The notes under the pieces: model-generated
Told to the model about the DNA's origin: nothing
The model's database searches: none
Seen by the model: only the letters and a program-made list of their open reading frames with translations
Translations under genes and position numbers: made by a program
NCBI RefSeq assembly: GCF_000732625.1
Contig: NZ_JPJI01000032.1
Location: forward strand, 1,369,180-1,433,179
DNA length: 64,000 bases
Direction of reading: 5' to 3'
Origin: Nonlabens ulvanivorans
Lineage (GTDB): Bacteria; Bacteroidota; Bacteroidia; Flavobacteriales; Flavobacteriaceae
Part shown: positions 26,853 through 35,768 of the stretch, in pieces
How the letters are laid out: the number at the start of each line of letters is the position of its first letter
How positions within the stretch are numbered: the stretch's first letter is position 1

Positions 26853-29282
26853 TTAACCTTTGTTTTTTTCTTCGTTTAAAAATACTTCTAGAGATGCAAG
26901 GTCCGGTATTAAAACCTGTCTCGCCTTGCTACCTTCAAAACCACCTACTATTCCGGCTGCTTCTAGTTGATCAATAATACGACCAGCTCTATTGTAACCT
27001 AATTTTAATTTACGTTGCAATAGTGAGGCACTACCTTGTTGTGCAATAACGAGCACTTCTGCAGCTTCTCTGAATTTACTATCTCTTTCGTCTATGCTTA
27101 TATCAAGACTTGTGCCACCTTCTTCACCTACGTATTCTGGTAGTAGGTAAGCATCTGGATAAGCTTTTTGAGAACCTATAAAGTCGGTGATTTTTTCAAC
27201 TTCTGGAGTATCGACAAAGGCACATTGTATTCTTATAATTTCATTACCAGAAGTATAAAGCATATCTCCACGACCTATTAATTGATCTGCACCACCGCTA
27301 TCCAAGATCGTTCTAGAATCCACTTTTTGTTGTACTCGAAAAGATACACGAGCAGGGAAATTTGCTTTAATCATACCTGTAATTACATTTACAGATGGTC
27401 GTTGTGTCGCGATAATTAAATGAATTCCAATTGCACGTGCCAGCTGTGCTAGTCTGGCTATAGGAGTTTCTACTTCTTTACCAGCAGTCATTATAAGATC
27501 TGCAAACTCGTCAACTACCAATACGATATATGGAAGAAATTTATGACCATTTGCAGGATTCAATTTCCTCGCTTTAAATTTAGCATTGTACTCTTTAATA
27601 TTACGACACATCGCTTCTTTAAGGATGTCATAACGTTGATCCATCTCAATACACAAACTATTAAGTGTATTAATTACTAACGAATTATCGGTAATAATTG
27701 CCTCGCCGCTATCTGGTAACTTTGCGAGATAATGACGTTCAATTTTATTGAATAAAGTTAATTCTACTTTTTTAGGATCTACTAATACAAATTTCACCTC
27801 TGCAGGATGCTTTGAGTAAAGTAGGGAAGTCAATACGGCATTAAGACCTACAGATTTACCTTGACCAGTCGCACCAGCCATAAGTAAGTGAGGCATCTTT
27901 GCAAGATCCACCACAAACGTTTCATTACTAATTGTTTTTCCAAAAGCGATAGGTAACTCCATTTCGGCTTTTTGAAACTTAGGTGATGCAATCACAGATC
28001 GCATGGATACGATAGAAGGGTTTTGGTTAGGTACTTCAATACCTATGGTTCCTTTCCCAGGTATAGGTGCAATGATACGTATACCTAATGCTGCTAGAGA
28101 TAAGGCAATATCATCTTCCAGGTTTTTAATTTTTGAGATACGTACTCCAGCTTCAGGGACGATTTCATATAAAGTTACCGTTGGACCTATAGTCGCAGTA
28201 ATTTTAGCAATACCTATTTTATAATTGTTTAGGGTTTCAACAATTTTTAATTTGTTTGCTTGTAATTCCTCTTCATTAATAGTAATGGTTTTACCTTGAG
28301 AATAATCTTTAAGTAACTCTAGAGGAGGAAATTTAAAATTGCTCAACTCAAGAGTTGGGTCGAACTCGCCAAAGTCTTCTACAATCTTTTCTGCCTTACT
28401 ATTAATATCCTCATCTTCGTCGATTACGGCGTTGATTTCTACATCAACATCACCATCGTCTTGTTTAGGAATTGTTTTAAGAACAGGCTCTGGAATTACT
28501 TCTGGTTCTGGAATAATCTCAGGTTCTGAAATGGTAACTTCCATTTTATCGGATTCTGGTGGAGTAGGAGTAGCAACCTCTTCAACGACTGTCTGTCCTT
28601 CAATAGTTGATTTTTCCCAGTCTTGCTCTTCATCAGACGGAATTAAATCTGGCTCAAAACTGTCTTTAACCTCAGTAGCTTTTTTAGCAAAATAAGCACT
28701 TACTTTTTCAGGTGTGATATTTAATCGCAACACCATGTAAATAATAGCTAGTATGATCATTACCACTATAGTACCTAGCAGTCCAATATAATCTTGTAAA
28801 AAGTCATTTAATTCCATTCCTACCTTACCACCTAGTAATGGATTAGAAGCATGAAAAAAGCCCATAGTCATGGACAGCCATAACATTAATAATAATCCCC
28901 AAAACCATAGATTGAGGATACGCTTTCGCGAAAGCGTAAACACATCTTTCTTTGCAGCAAATAGAAATATACCAGTAATGATGATCAATACCGGAATCGA
29001 TAGCGCAGCGATTCCAAAACCATCATAAATAAAAAAGTTACTTAATCCAGCTCCTATTTTACTAAGCCAGTTTTGTGCTACAATCTCGCGGTCAGATATA
29101 TTGCCTAATATACTTTGATCTTCACGCCATGTAAAGAAGAAAGAGATAAATGAAAATAGAAGGATGACACCAAGACCCATCAACAACAAACCTATTATGA
29201 CCTCTTGTACTCTGCTTAATGTAAAGCTAGGTATCAGTGGTTTTTTAGGTGATTTTGGTTTGGTGGTTTTCTTTTTGGCCAT
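26853..29282 (-). CDS. ftsK: DNA translocase FtsK
   Basis: 809 aa. Four N-terminal membrane helices (about 20-190) are followed by a Pro/Glu-rich linker (about 225-310) and the motor: alpha region, RecA-like beta domain with Walker A GATGQGKS and Walker B IVLVVDEFADL, then a C-terminal winged-helix gamma domain (SLLQRKLKLGYNRAGRIIDQLE). It pumps chromosome ends to the dif region and helps XerCD and septum closure. It leads a six-gene operon and has a good promoter at 29300-29328. Palindrome copy 4 lies in the segment before the fourth helix and encodes LSRKR. Confidence 0.96.
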   Translation of the reverse strand: MAKKKTTKPKSPKKPLIPSFTLSRVQEVIIGLLLMGLGVILLFSFISFFFTWREDQSILGNISDREIVAQNWLSKIGAGLSNFFIYDGFGIAALSIPVLIIITGIFLFAAKKDVFTLSRKRILNLWFWGLLLMLWLSMTMGFFHASNPLLGGKVGMELNDFLQDYIGLLGTIVVMIILAIIYMVLRLNITPEKVSAYFAKKATEVKDSFEPDLIPSDEEQDWEKSTIEGQTVVEEVATPTPPESDKMEVTISEPEIIPEPEVIPEPVLKTIPKQDDGDVDVEINAVIDEDEDINSKAEKIVEDFGEFDPTLELSNFKFPPLELLKDYSQGKTITINEEELQANKLKIVETLNNYKIGIAKITATIGPTVTLYEIVPEAGVRISKIKNLEDDIALSLAALGIRIIAPIPGKGTIGIEVPNQNPSIVSMRSVIASPKFQKAEMELPIAFGKTISNETFVVDLAKMPHLLMAGATGQGKSVGLNAVLTSLLYSKHPAEVKFVLVDPKKVELTLFNKIERHYLAKLPDSGEAIITDNSLVINTLNSLCIEMDQRYDILKEAMCRNIKEYNAKFKARKLNPANGHKFLPYIVLVVDEFADLIMTAGKEVETPIARLAQLARAIGIHLIIATQRPSVNVITGMIKANFPARVSFRVQQKVDSRTILDSGGADQLIGRGDMLYTSGNEIIRIQCAFVDTPEVEKITDFIGSQKAYPDAYLLPEYVGEEGGTSLDISIDERDSKFREAAEVLVIAQQGSASLLQRKLKLGYNRAGRIIDQLEAAGIVGGFEGSKARQVLIPDLASLEVFLNEEKNKG
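28919..28938. repeat. Iterated palindrome, copy 4, inside ftsK (perfect, 20 bp)
   Basis: TACGCTTTCGCGAAAGCGTA. In the ftsK frame it reads TLSRKR, in the loop between predicted membrane helices 3 and 4. Confidence 0.95.
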
Positions 29283-29299
29283 ATAATAAGGTGAACGTA

Positions 29300-29328
29300 C
29301 AAAAATAACAATATTGTACTCTTATCAA
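29300..29328 (-). promoter_or_regulatory. Promoter of the ftsK operon
   Basis: Minus strand: TTG (29328-29326), 18-base spacer, TATTTTTG (29307-29300). This fits the TTG-N(17-23)-TAnnTTTG promoter known from Flavobacterium. The predicted leader is about a dozen bases. Confidence 0.65.
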
Positions 29329-29416
29329 TAGATAGTTATCAGTTAATAATCAACGAAGATATTAATAGATTGAAAAACAGTAATAAAATTAATTTATACC
29401 ACTAATTTTCATTTAG

Positions 29417-29797
29417 TTAAGAAAATAAAACTGCTTTGATGTACGGTACATAAATGATCAGCCCTATGATTACTGCTGTTATAGCAGTTATAAAAACGGC
29501 ACCAGCTGCAATATCTTTTATATGTCCTATTTTAATATGAAAATCTGGATGAATAAAATCTGCAATAGCTTCTGCTGCAGTGTTCATGCCTTCTAGACTC
29601 ATAATGAGACCTATTGATATAATTTGAATCATCCACTCTGTATTAGTGATATCAAAATAGAACCCAGCAATGGTCATCACTACTGCAATAAAAGCTTGTA
29701 CTTGTATACTAGCTTCTGTTTTTAATAAGGTTACGGCGCCTTTAAAAGCATAGCCGCAACCTTTTAATCTTTTATATAAAAATGTACCTAGTGCCAA
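29417..29797 (-). CDS. dgkA: Diacylglycerol kinase, DgkA family
   Basis: 126 aa with three membrane helices and the family core SLEGMNTAAEAIADFI (about 65-80), followed by HIKDIAAGAVF. DgkA-type enzymes phosphorylate diacylglycerol or undecaprenol in the inner membrane. The start is TTG at 29797, directly after the tpx stop codon. It ends a three-gene group (FMN reductase, tpx, dgkA). In Gram-positives the family is an undecaprenol kinase, so a role in recycling the polysaccharide lipid carrier is possible but not shown. Confidence 0.88.
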   Translation of the reverse strand: MALGTFLYKRLKGCGYAFKGAVTLLKTEASIQVQAFIAVVMTIAGFYFDITNTEWMIQIISIGLIMSLEGMNTAAEAIADFIHPDFHIKIGHIKDIAAGAVFITAITAVIIGLIIYVPYIKAVLFS

Positions 29798-30298
29798 TTA
29801 TAATAATGTCTTTAGGGCTGCAAGATAGTTAGGTTCATCTGCAATTTCAGGAACTTGCTCGTTATAAATAACTTTTCCTTCTTCATTAAGAACTACCACA
29901 GCTCTAGAATGGAAACCTGCTAGCGGTCCAGACGTCATAGTTAGTCCATAATCTTTACCAAAAGACCCATCGATGACATCGCTTAAATTCACAACATTTT
30001 CTAATCCTTCATCACTTGCAAATCGTTTTTGAGCAAATGGTGTATCTCTAGAAATACAAAGTACAGCGGTATTATCCAGCTCAGTAGCTCTTTTATTAAA
30101 GTTCTTTACAGATGTTGCACATACATCAGTATCAACACTAGGGAAGATGTTAAGAATGACTCTTTTGCCCTTATAATCGTTAAGAGAAGCTTCAGATAAA
30201 TCTGCTTTTTTCAATTTGAAGTCTGGTGCCTGACTTCCTACATCTGGTAGTGTGCCACTGGTAGAGATTTCATTGCCTCCTATAGTTATCGTTGCCAT
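29798..30298 (-). CDS. tpx: Thiol peroxidase (Tpx), resolving cysteine absent
   Basis: 166 aa, thioredoxin fold, with the Tpx signature FPSVDTDVCATSV (peroxidatic Cys60) and LCISRDTPFAQKRF. In E. coli Tpx the resolving Cys95 follows in R-F-C-G; here the sequence is RFASDEG, so that cysteine is Ala, and only Cys60 and Cys81 remain. The enzyme may work as a 1-Cys peroxidase or use another thiol. It reduces peroxides at the expense of thioredoxin or a similar donor. Neighbours (FMN reductase, oxyR 2 kb away) fit oxidative stress. Confidence 0.93.
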   Translation of the reverse strand: MATITIGGNEISTSGTLPDVGSQAPDFKLKKADLSEASLNDYKGKRVILNIFPSVDTDVCATSVKNFNKRATELDNTAVLCISRDTPFAQKRFASDEGLENVVNLSDVIDGSFGKDYGLTMTSGPLAGFHSRAVVVLNEEGKVIYNEQVPEIADEPNYLAALKTLL

Positions 30299-30302
30299 AA
30301 TA

Positions 30303-30842
30303 TTAAAATTTAAGTTGTGATTTTATGTTTTCTATTTTATCGAATAGTATCGATTTTAATTCTGGATCTGTTATACCATCCTTATCATTAAAATTTGATG
30401 AGAAATTAGGGAGACTGTAGGTGTCTATAACTTCACCATCATTAAAAGGTAATCTCGCTTTTGCAATTTCTAAAACACTTGCACCACCACGACCACCAGG
30501 TGAACTAGCCATTAAAAATATAGGTTTGTTATGAAAACCTTTAGTACCATCTACACGAGATAACCAGTCGAATAGGTTTTTAAAAACAGTTGCATAAGCA
30601 CCGTTATGTTCGGCTAGAGAGATGATTAACAAATCAGATTCTTTAAGAATAGTTGAGATTTTGAAAATATCATTGGGAATCCCATTCTCTAATTCTAGAT
30701 CCATACCATATAAAGGCATATCATAATCATTAAGATCTAGAACTGTGGTGTCTGGTTGATTAAATAATGATGCGGTATAGGTAACTAATCTTTTGTTGAT
30801 TGATGTTTTACTGTTACTACCGGCAAATGCTGTGATCTTCAT
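30303..30842 (-). CDS. NADPH-dependent FMN reductase family protein
   Basis: 179 aa with a flavodoxin-like fold: MKITAFAGSNSKTSINKRL at the N-terminus binds FMN phosphate, SLAEHNGAYATVFKNLFDW (about 97-115) and SSPGGRGGAS (about 133-142) complete the flavin site. Such proteins reduce FMN, quinones or azo compounds with NAD(P)H. It lies 4 bases upstream of tpx, so it may feed electrons to, or be co-induced with, the peroxide response. The substrate is unknown. Confidence 0.85.
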   Translation of the reverse strand: MKITAFAGSNSKTSINKRLVTYTASLFNQPDTTVLDLNDYDMPLYGMDLELENGIPNDIFKISTILKESDLLIISLAEHNGAYATVFKNLFDWLSRVDGTKGFHNKPIFLMASSPGGRGGASVLEIAKARLPFNDGEVIDTYSLPNFSSNFNDKDGITDPELKSILFDKIENIKSQLKF

Positions 30843-30944
30843 ATAAATGTAATGATTGTATAAAAGTAGATGTACCTACAGCAATAATGAGTTGACAAAA
30901 TGTTAATTTATCTATTGGTGTAAGTAACTAATTATAGCCTGTTA

Positions 30945-31604
30945 TTAACTTAATGGTGGCCAGATATTATTCTCGGCCGGATTTTTAGGGTTAAAGACAA
31001 TCCATAGGTGTTCTCCCGGTGGTCTGCGTAAGTTGGTTTCATCCCATACGTTTACAAAATCGGTATGTTTACCATCTGGAGTGTCAAATTCATAATCGAT
31101 ACGCACAGGATTTCTGTTATTGATATGTTGATTCATATCGATAAAAACATCTAAGATGATACCACGTGTAGGCACACCAGATTTGAGAGCATTTAATTTA
31201 TGATTGGAATTTTTTAAACTCCATCGCAAGATAAAAAAGCCTATTAAAGGAATAATCAACATGGGCCAAAAACACAATCCTGGAAAAAGAAAAATACAAA
31301 AAATAGCACCGACTAAAAAAGATGGGTTTTTCCAATATTTGATTTTTTTCTCATAGCCTGGTGCAAGATATCGAGGTGCCACTGGTGGTTCTGGTAATCT
31401 AGGTGTGCCAGGTATGTGAGGTAACTCACCACCACAACTGTTACAATTTGTGGTTAAATCTCGTCGGTTAGAAGAACTGCCCCAGCCACACTGTAAAACC
31501 CAAGGTTCTAAAACTGCAATAGGTCCACCACATTTCTTACATTGTAAATGGTCGTTATCACACTCAGTAAGGCACCATTCACAGGCTGTTATTCCATGTT
31601 TCAT
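30945..31604 (-). CDS. Zinc-ribbon membrane protein of unknown function (DUF3592-like)
   Basis: 219 aa. The N-terminus has several CxxC knuckles (CEWCLTECDNDHLQCKKC, then CGWG and NCNSC), probably one or two zinc ribbons. After a proline-rich stretch come two membrane helices (FLVGAIFCIFLFPGLCF and MLIIPLIGFFIL), then a beta-rich domain resembling DUF3592 (GVPTRGIILDVFIDMN, VRIDYEFDTPDGK). Its start overlaps the stop of the cytochrome c gene by one base, so both are probably co-translated. Function unknown. Confidence 0.7.
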   Translation of the reverse strand: MKHGITACEWCLTECDNDHLQCKKCGGPIAVLEPWVLQCGWGSSSNRRDLTTNCNSCGGELPHIPGTPRLPEPPVAPRYLAPGYEKKIKYWKNPSFLVGAIFCIFLFPGLCFWPMLIIPLIGFFILRWSLKNSNHKLNALKSGVPTRGIILDVFIDMNQHINNRNPVRIDYEFDTPDGKHTDFVNVWDETNLRRPPGEHLWIVFNPKNPAENNIWPPLS

Positions 31605-32053
31605 TATAGATAGTAATCTGCATATGCAAGTATAGCATCTATTTCATCATGAGACAATTGCGGAAAAGCATTCATATTAGTTTGGTTATACTCATTATAG
31701 ATTTTAATCGCGTCTGCGTCACCACTAGCTATTTTTGCCTGCGGATCTTCTATCCAAGAATAAATCCAGTCTCGGTCGTATTTACTGGACACGCCAGCTA
31801 GTGCAGGTCCTACCGCACGTTTGTTAGGTTTGTGACATGAAGCACAATTTGCTTTAAATAAATTTTGACCTAGCAGTTGTTGCTCATTGAACTGAGGTTT
31901 AAGTGGTAAATCAGGACCAGTTTGTATCGCCAGTTTGCTGTGATTGGATGGCGCATTATGATCTATATAAAGTACAACTCCTGCACATATTCCTACAGCA
32001 AGGATCATAAAAGTAAAAGTGTAAGCGATAATTTTAGTTAAAGGTTCCAGCAT
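31604..32053 (-). CDS. Membrane-anchored c-type cytochrome
   Basis: 149 aa from the ATG at 32053 (MLEPLTK), giving one N-terminal membrane helix (IIAYTFTFMILAVGICAGVV). An in-frame ATG at 32137 would add 28 charged residues and would start inside the degenerate palindrome copy, so I prefer 32053. The heme site is CASCHKP with the axial Met in NMNAFPQLS. Class I cytochrome c on the periplasmic side, probably an electron carrier. It is divergent from oxyR and overlaps the zinc-ribbon gene. Confidence 0.85.
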   Translation of the reverse strand: MLEPLTKIIAYTFTFMILAVGICAGVVLYIDHNAPSNHSKLAIQTGPDLPLKPQFNEQQLLGQNLFKANCASCHKPNKRAVGPALAGVSSKYDRDWIYSWIEDPQAKIASGDADAIKIYNEYNQTNMNAFPQLSHDEIDAILAYADYYL

Positions 32054-32126
32054 TTTTTTATTTTTATAATCGATAATGTTTCTGCGATTTATCAGCTTTA
32101 AATCTCTTAATATGTGAGGTTTATCA

Positions 32127-32142
32127 CGCTTTCGCAAAAGCG
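32127..32142. repeat. Iterated palindrome, copy 5 (one mismatch)
   Basis: CGCTTTCGCAAAAGCG differs from the consensus by one base (G to A), breaking the symmetry. It lies in the cytochrome c/oxyR intergenic region. Confidence 0.8.
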
Positions 32143-32233
32143 AAATTAAAAAGCTTATTAAAAATACGTCCCAAACGTTAAATAGACCAGAAAAAAGGAA
32201 GTTTTTACAATAGATAAATCACATACTATCATC

Positions 32234-32241
32234 TATTTTTG
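32234..32241 (+). promoter_or_regulatory. -7 box of oxyR
   Basis: TATTTTTG, 15 bases before the ATG at 32257. It also overlaps an in-frame TTG (32239), which therefore cannot be the start codon. Confidence 0.5.
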
Positions 32242-32256
32242 TTTAAAATACCTATA

Positions 32257-33195
32257 ATGACTATCACCCAACTGAAGTACGTTCTTGCTGTAGCACAATA
32301 TCAAAATTTTACTAAGGCAGCAGAGAAGGTTTTTGTAACGCAACCTACCTTAAGTATGCAAATTCAAAAACTGGAAGACGAGCTAGATATCCAGATATTT
32401 GACCGTTCTAAAAAGCCTATTGAACTTACTGAAACAGGAAAGAAAATCGTGAATCAGGCGCGTAATATCGTCAATGAAAGTGATCGTATACAAGATATAG
32501 TAGATCAAGAGAAAGGTTACATAGGAGGAGAGTTTAAAATAGGTGTGATACCGACGGTAATGCCTACATTGTTACCTATGTTTTTACGCAATTTTGTCAA
32601 TAAATATCCTAAGGTTAAACTGCGTATTGAAGAGCTGACTACAGATAGTATTATTGATGCTTTACAAGATGGTAGTATCGATGCTGCTATCGCAGCAACA
32701 CCTCTTAATAATGAAATGATTAAAGAGCGCATCTTATACTACGAGCCTTTTGTAGTATATGATCCTAGATATGCAGGTCAACAGAAATCTAAAATTAAGG
32801 TAGAGGACCTAAACGCAGACGAGCTACTATTATTAGAAGATGGACATTGTTTTAAGGACAGTGTATTGAACCTATGTCGTAACACTAGAGATACTGAGGA
32901 TGAACATTTCATGCTAGAAAGTGGAAGTTTTGAAACGCTTATTAAACTAGCAGATGAAGGTCTAGGTATGACTTTATTACCCTATTTAAACACGATGGAT
33001 TTAAGTGATCGTAAAAAGGAAAATTTACGATTTTTTGAAGATCCATCACCAGCACGTGAGGTAAGTTTAATTTACCATCAAAGTGAATTAAAATTACAGA
33101 TTATAGATGCGTTGCAAAATGTTATTGCAGGTGTTATTAAAGGCGCTATCGCTTTTTCTAACGTGCAGATTGTAAGTCCTATTTCAAAAAAGTAA
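32257..33195 (+). CDS. oxyR: OxyR-like hydrogen-peroxide-sensing LysR regulator
   Basis: 312 aa. N-terminal winged helix (MTITQLKYVLAVAQYQNFTKAAEK, VTQPTLSMQIQKLE given here in parts), then a LysR substrate-binding domain. The redox pair is present: GHC (Cys198) and NLC (Cys207), with the same nine-residue spacing as Cys199/Cys208 of E. coli OxyR, plus GLGMTLLPYL. H2O2 should form the disulfide that activates transcription. A TTG 18 bases upstream is rejected because it lies in the promoter. The nearby tpx and FMN reductase genes are plausible targets. Confidence 0.93.
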   Translation: MTITQLKYVLAVAQYQNFTKAAEKVFVTQPTLSMQIQKLEDELDIQIFDRSKKPIELTETGKKIVNQARNIVNESDRIQDIVDQEKGYIGGEFKIGVIPTVMPTLLPMFLRNFVNKYPKVKLRIEELTTDSIIDALQDGSIDAAIAATPLNNEMIKERILYYEPFVVYDPRYAGQQKSKIKVEDLNADELLLLEDGHCFKDSVLNLCRNTRDTEDEHFMLESGSFETLIKLADEGLGMTLLPYLNTMDLSDRKKENLRFFEDPSPAREVSLIYHQSELKLQIIDALQNVIAGVIKGAIAFSNVQIVSPISKK

Positions 33196-33236
33196 TTTAG
33201 TTGCTCCTAGATTAATTTAAAATCATATAATACTTC

Positions 33237-33276
33237 AATAGCTCCGATGATCTATTTACAGATGCATGGAGCTATT
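33237..33276. terminator. Bidirectional terminator between oxyR and the cupin lipoprotein
   Basis: Arms AATAGCTCC (33237-33245) and GGAGCTATT (33268-33276) with a 22-nt loop. The two flanking genes converge here. T tracts are short. Confidence 0.5.
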
Positions 33277-33301
33277 TCTATTTGATAAGCAGCAGACTTA
33301 C

Positions 33302-34123
33302 TTATTCTTCATCCTCATCTTGATTATGAGTTTTAAGCCATTCTTCACCTTTTTTATCTCTGAAAAAATCCATCCATACATAATACATCAATTCATCTTG
33401 TTCTACAGATACAGAATGACTAGAACCTAACGGAATGTGTAGTACAGAATACTCAGGGAAATCAACCTGGCCATCATCTGCATAAACGGTACAGTTGTTA
33501 TCTGATAGGCCTAAAAATAGCTGTTCTAACATAGGATGTTCGTGCGCACCTACTCGATCTGGTCCAGTCGTTTGTACGGTACCCATTGCAATTCTAGGAA
33601 TATATTGATTAGGCAATATAGTACGACTTACCGTGTTAGGACTCTTGATAGGTTCGGTATAGGATTTACAATCGGTAAATTTTGCATAGTATACCTGTTG
33701 CGTGTTTTCTACAGGAAACTCTTTTAGATCCATAAGATCTTGATCTGTTAGCTTACTAGATATTTTAAGATAATGTAATGTGTCACTTACAGTCGTATTT
33801 ACAGTAATAGATGACACCGCATTAGGCAGTAAAATGGTTTCTGGTACGATGTCATAATCTTTATTTGCAGCATTTACAGTTCCGTTTCCTTTTACAAATA
33901 AATAGATGTATTTAAATCCATCCTGTGATTGATCTTCTAGATGGTGTTCTCCTGTAAGAGCAATGTGCTTTACATGAATACCTTTTATTTCATTCTCTAA
34001 AATGGTTTCTGTGTACGTGTTTTGATCTGGACTGACGTCTAAATATTCTATCGGAATCTCTGAGCCACAAGAGGTGAATATTAAAGATCCTAGTAATAAA
34101 AGTGAGAATAAATTTCTTTTCAT
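33302..34123 (-). CDS. Cupin-domain lipoprotein
   Basis: 273 aa with a lipoprotein signal (IFTSC, Cys about 19). Two cupin-like beta barrels follow: an N-terminal one (about 50-130, GHHLEDQ-like stretch EHHLEDQSQDGFKYIYLF) and a C-terminal one with metal-ligand candidates AHEHPMLEQLFLGL (about 193-206) and LGSSHSV (about 232-238). The H-x-H...E pattern favours a metal-binding bicupin. Substrate unknown; cupins of this shape are often oxidases, isomerases or sugar-binding sensors. Acidic C-terminal tail (DEDEE). Read alone. Confidence 0.72.
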   Translation of the reverse strand: MKRNLFSLLLLGSLIFTSCGSEIPIEYLDVSPDQNTYTETILENEIKGIHVKHIALTGEHHLEDQSQDGFKYIYLFVKGNGTVNAANKDYDIVPETILLPNAVSSITVNTTVSDTLHYLKISSKLTDQDLMDLKEFPVENTQQVYYAKFTDCKSYTEPIKSPNTVSRTILPNQYIPRIAMGTVQTTGPDRVGAHEHPMLEQLFLGLSDNNCTVYADDGQVDFPEYSVLHIPLGSSHSVSVEQDELMYYVWMDFFRDKKGEEWLKTHNQDEDEE

Positions 34124-34226
34124 CGTACAACCATTTTTAAATTTTAAAAAAGGTACAACTTATCACAGTTCCTAAAGTATTAGAAAAGAGTTGTATAGTT
34201 CAATTAGTTGTATGACAGTTGGTTAT

Positions 34227-34242
34227 CGCTTTCGCGAAAGCG
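34227..34242. repeat. Iterated palindrome, copy 6 (perfect, 16 bp)
   Basis: CGCTTTCGCGAAAGCG in the 230-base gap upstream of the cupin lipoprotein. That gap holds only this copy and the terminator at 34293-34323. Confidence 0.95.
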
Positions 34243-34292
34243 TAATAAAAACAACTTTACCTATTCACAAAGTATGGCGGATTACATAAAAT

Positions 34293-34323
34293 AAAACCCT
34301 ACCAGTGATAGCCAGTAGGGTTT
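34293..34323 (-). terminator. Terminator of the S1/CvfB-like gene
   Basis: Arms AAACCCTAC and GTAGGGTTT around a 12-nt loop; followed on the minus strand by an A/T-rich tract. Confidence 0.7.
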
Positions 34324-34353
34324 GATATAGGTATTGATATGGTAGAGGTAGTT

Positions 34354-34779
34354 TTATTTCTTATCTACCAGCGCTACTTTTTCATCAGAAATAGTAATCA
34401 GTTTCTGCTTGTAGAGATGACCTAGGGCTTTTTTATAAGCCTTTTTACTCATGTTAAGGTGATAGCGTATATGGTCTGGCGGACTTTTATCTGTTAAGAG
34501 TAAGTATCCATAAGGACTTTCATTAAGCAAGGACATCACCTTGTCTACATCACTATCAATCACGTTAAGGAAGCCTTGCGGTCTTAGAGAAACATCTATC
34601 TTGCCATCTTCTCTTATATTTTTGATATAGCCTGTATGCTTAGAATTATCTTCTAACTCTACATAAACCTCGTTTCTATATAGTAATCCTTCATGGACAC
34701 CATTAATCATTACCGTGTAACCTAGAGGCGTTTCATTTACTATGATGAGGTCTACTTGATCTCCTACATTAAAATCCAT
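34354..34779 (-). CDS. Half-length CvfB-like S1 RNA-binding protein
   Basis: 141 aa. One S1-type OB fold (VGDQVDLIIVNETPLGYTVMI, HEGLLYRNE, GYIKNIREDGKIDVSL, about 5-70) is followed by a winged helix (MSKKAYKKALGHLYKQKLI, about 109-127). This is the arrangement of the C-terminal half of CvfB, which normally has three S1 folds and about 280 aa. The upstream DNA (34780-34900) is closed in frame by a stop and too short for the missing half. Probably RNA-binding and regulatory. A naturally short subfamily is the alternative to truncation. Confidence 0.78.
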   Translation of the reverse strand: MDFNVGDQVDLIIVNETPLGYTVMINGVHEGLLYRNEVYVELEDNSKHTGYIKNIREDGKIDVSLRPQGFLNVIDSDVDKVMSLLNESPYGYLLLTDKSPPDHIRYHLNMSKKAYKKALGHLYKQKLITISDEKVALVDKK

Positions 34780-34900
34780 TGCTATGCGTTTTTTGAGGCT
34801 GTGAAATTATCTAAAATTGATGACTTTTCGGTCGTTTTAAGTAATTGTTATAAAGGATAGGGAAGTGGCAGTATAGAGCAATTCTCATTAAGAAGTGAAT

Positions 34901-35623
34901 CTATGATTCTAGAATGGTGCTTCTTTGTGTCTTTTTCTTGTATTGAAACTTTGGAGCGATTTCTTTGCTTGCTGTTTTTGAATAGTTCTTGCTATCTGGA
35001 TTCAACATATAATCCAGTTGATATTCGATCATTTTTTCAAATGGAACTAGAAACTTACCTGTATCGCAATTTTCTAAACCACCAGTTTTAAGTAAGTTCA
35101 ATACGGTATAAACAGATTCTATGGTACTTAAACATAGAGATTCTGGTTGTTGCTTGATGATAAACTTTGATTTAATAGTATTGTCAAAGCTTACTCTTTT
35201 AAGCTGTTGCAAGTTTGTACTTAGTTTAAGCATTTTACGAGCACATGGCCAGGTACCATCTAGTATAAATAGATAGGGACGCTGTCCCATAAAATCATTC
35301 ATTTCTGTATCATTACTGGTAGATAAGTTGAAACTTTGTTTACCAGGATAGAGTAGGAAAGAAGCGTTATTTTGATCTGCCAGAATTTCATTAACGCGTT
35401 GATGCTTATTAAAATCTACACCTACGATAATCTCTGCATTATCTAGTTGTAGGTTGGTCATGTGACCGGTACCATTTTTTTGTTTCTTATACTCTTTAGG
35501 ATGCATTAAAATTACAAACCTAGTGTTTGTTTGCAACGGTTTGATATGTTTACAAACGCAAGTGCTTACAGGCCTCATGCAAGTGTAACACTGATTTCTA
35601 TGCTGTTTTAATTCTTCTTGCAA
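34901..35623 (-). CDS. DTW-domain tRNA-uridine aminocarboxypropyltransferase-like protein
   Basis: 240 aa. The N-terminus has the zinc-binding cluster CYTC..STCVC (12-25), followed by LMHPKEYKKQKNGTG (about 50-64) and the family motif DGTWPCARKM (about 119-128, the D-x-T-W box). The DTW/TapT (YfiP) family puts an acp group on tRNA uridine-47 or related sites using SAM. Start is TTG at 35623: no ATG exists upstream before an in-frame stop, and starting at the internal Met would lose the first cysteines. The product ends in a basic, Lys-rich tail. Confidence 0.83.
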   Translation of the reverse strand: MQEELKQHRNQCYTCMRPVSTCVCKHIKPLQTNTRFVILMHPKEYKKQKNGTGHMTNLQLDNAEIIVGVDFNKHQRVNEILADQNNASFLLYPGKQSFNLSTSNDTEMNDFMGQRPYLFILDGTWPCARKMLKLSTNLQQLKRVSFDNTIKSKFIIKQQPESLCLSTIESVYTVLNLLKTGGLENCDTGKFLVPFEKMIEYQLDYMLNPDSKNYSKTASKEIAPKFQYKKKTQRSTILES

Positions 35624-35768
35624 GGTTTTTTTATCGTTTGCTATCAGGCTGTAAATTTAAGAGTTTGAATCAATGACTATAGAATTATAGCAAGAATAAA
35701 TGAAGCTATTGATCCAACGAGTATTAATTTATAATTTTTTGCAATTTAATAGTTATCGTTTAGGTATT

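Noticed and set aside
28339-28695. Plus-strand 118-codon Ser/Thr-rich frame opposite ftsK
   Set aside because: Antisense of the Glu/Pro-rich FtsK linker.
32239-32256. TTG start giving six extra residues on OxyR
   Set aside because: The TTG is part of the -7 promoter box; OxyR proteins begin at MTITQLKY.
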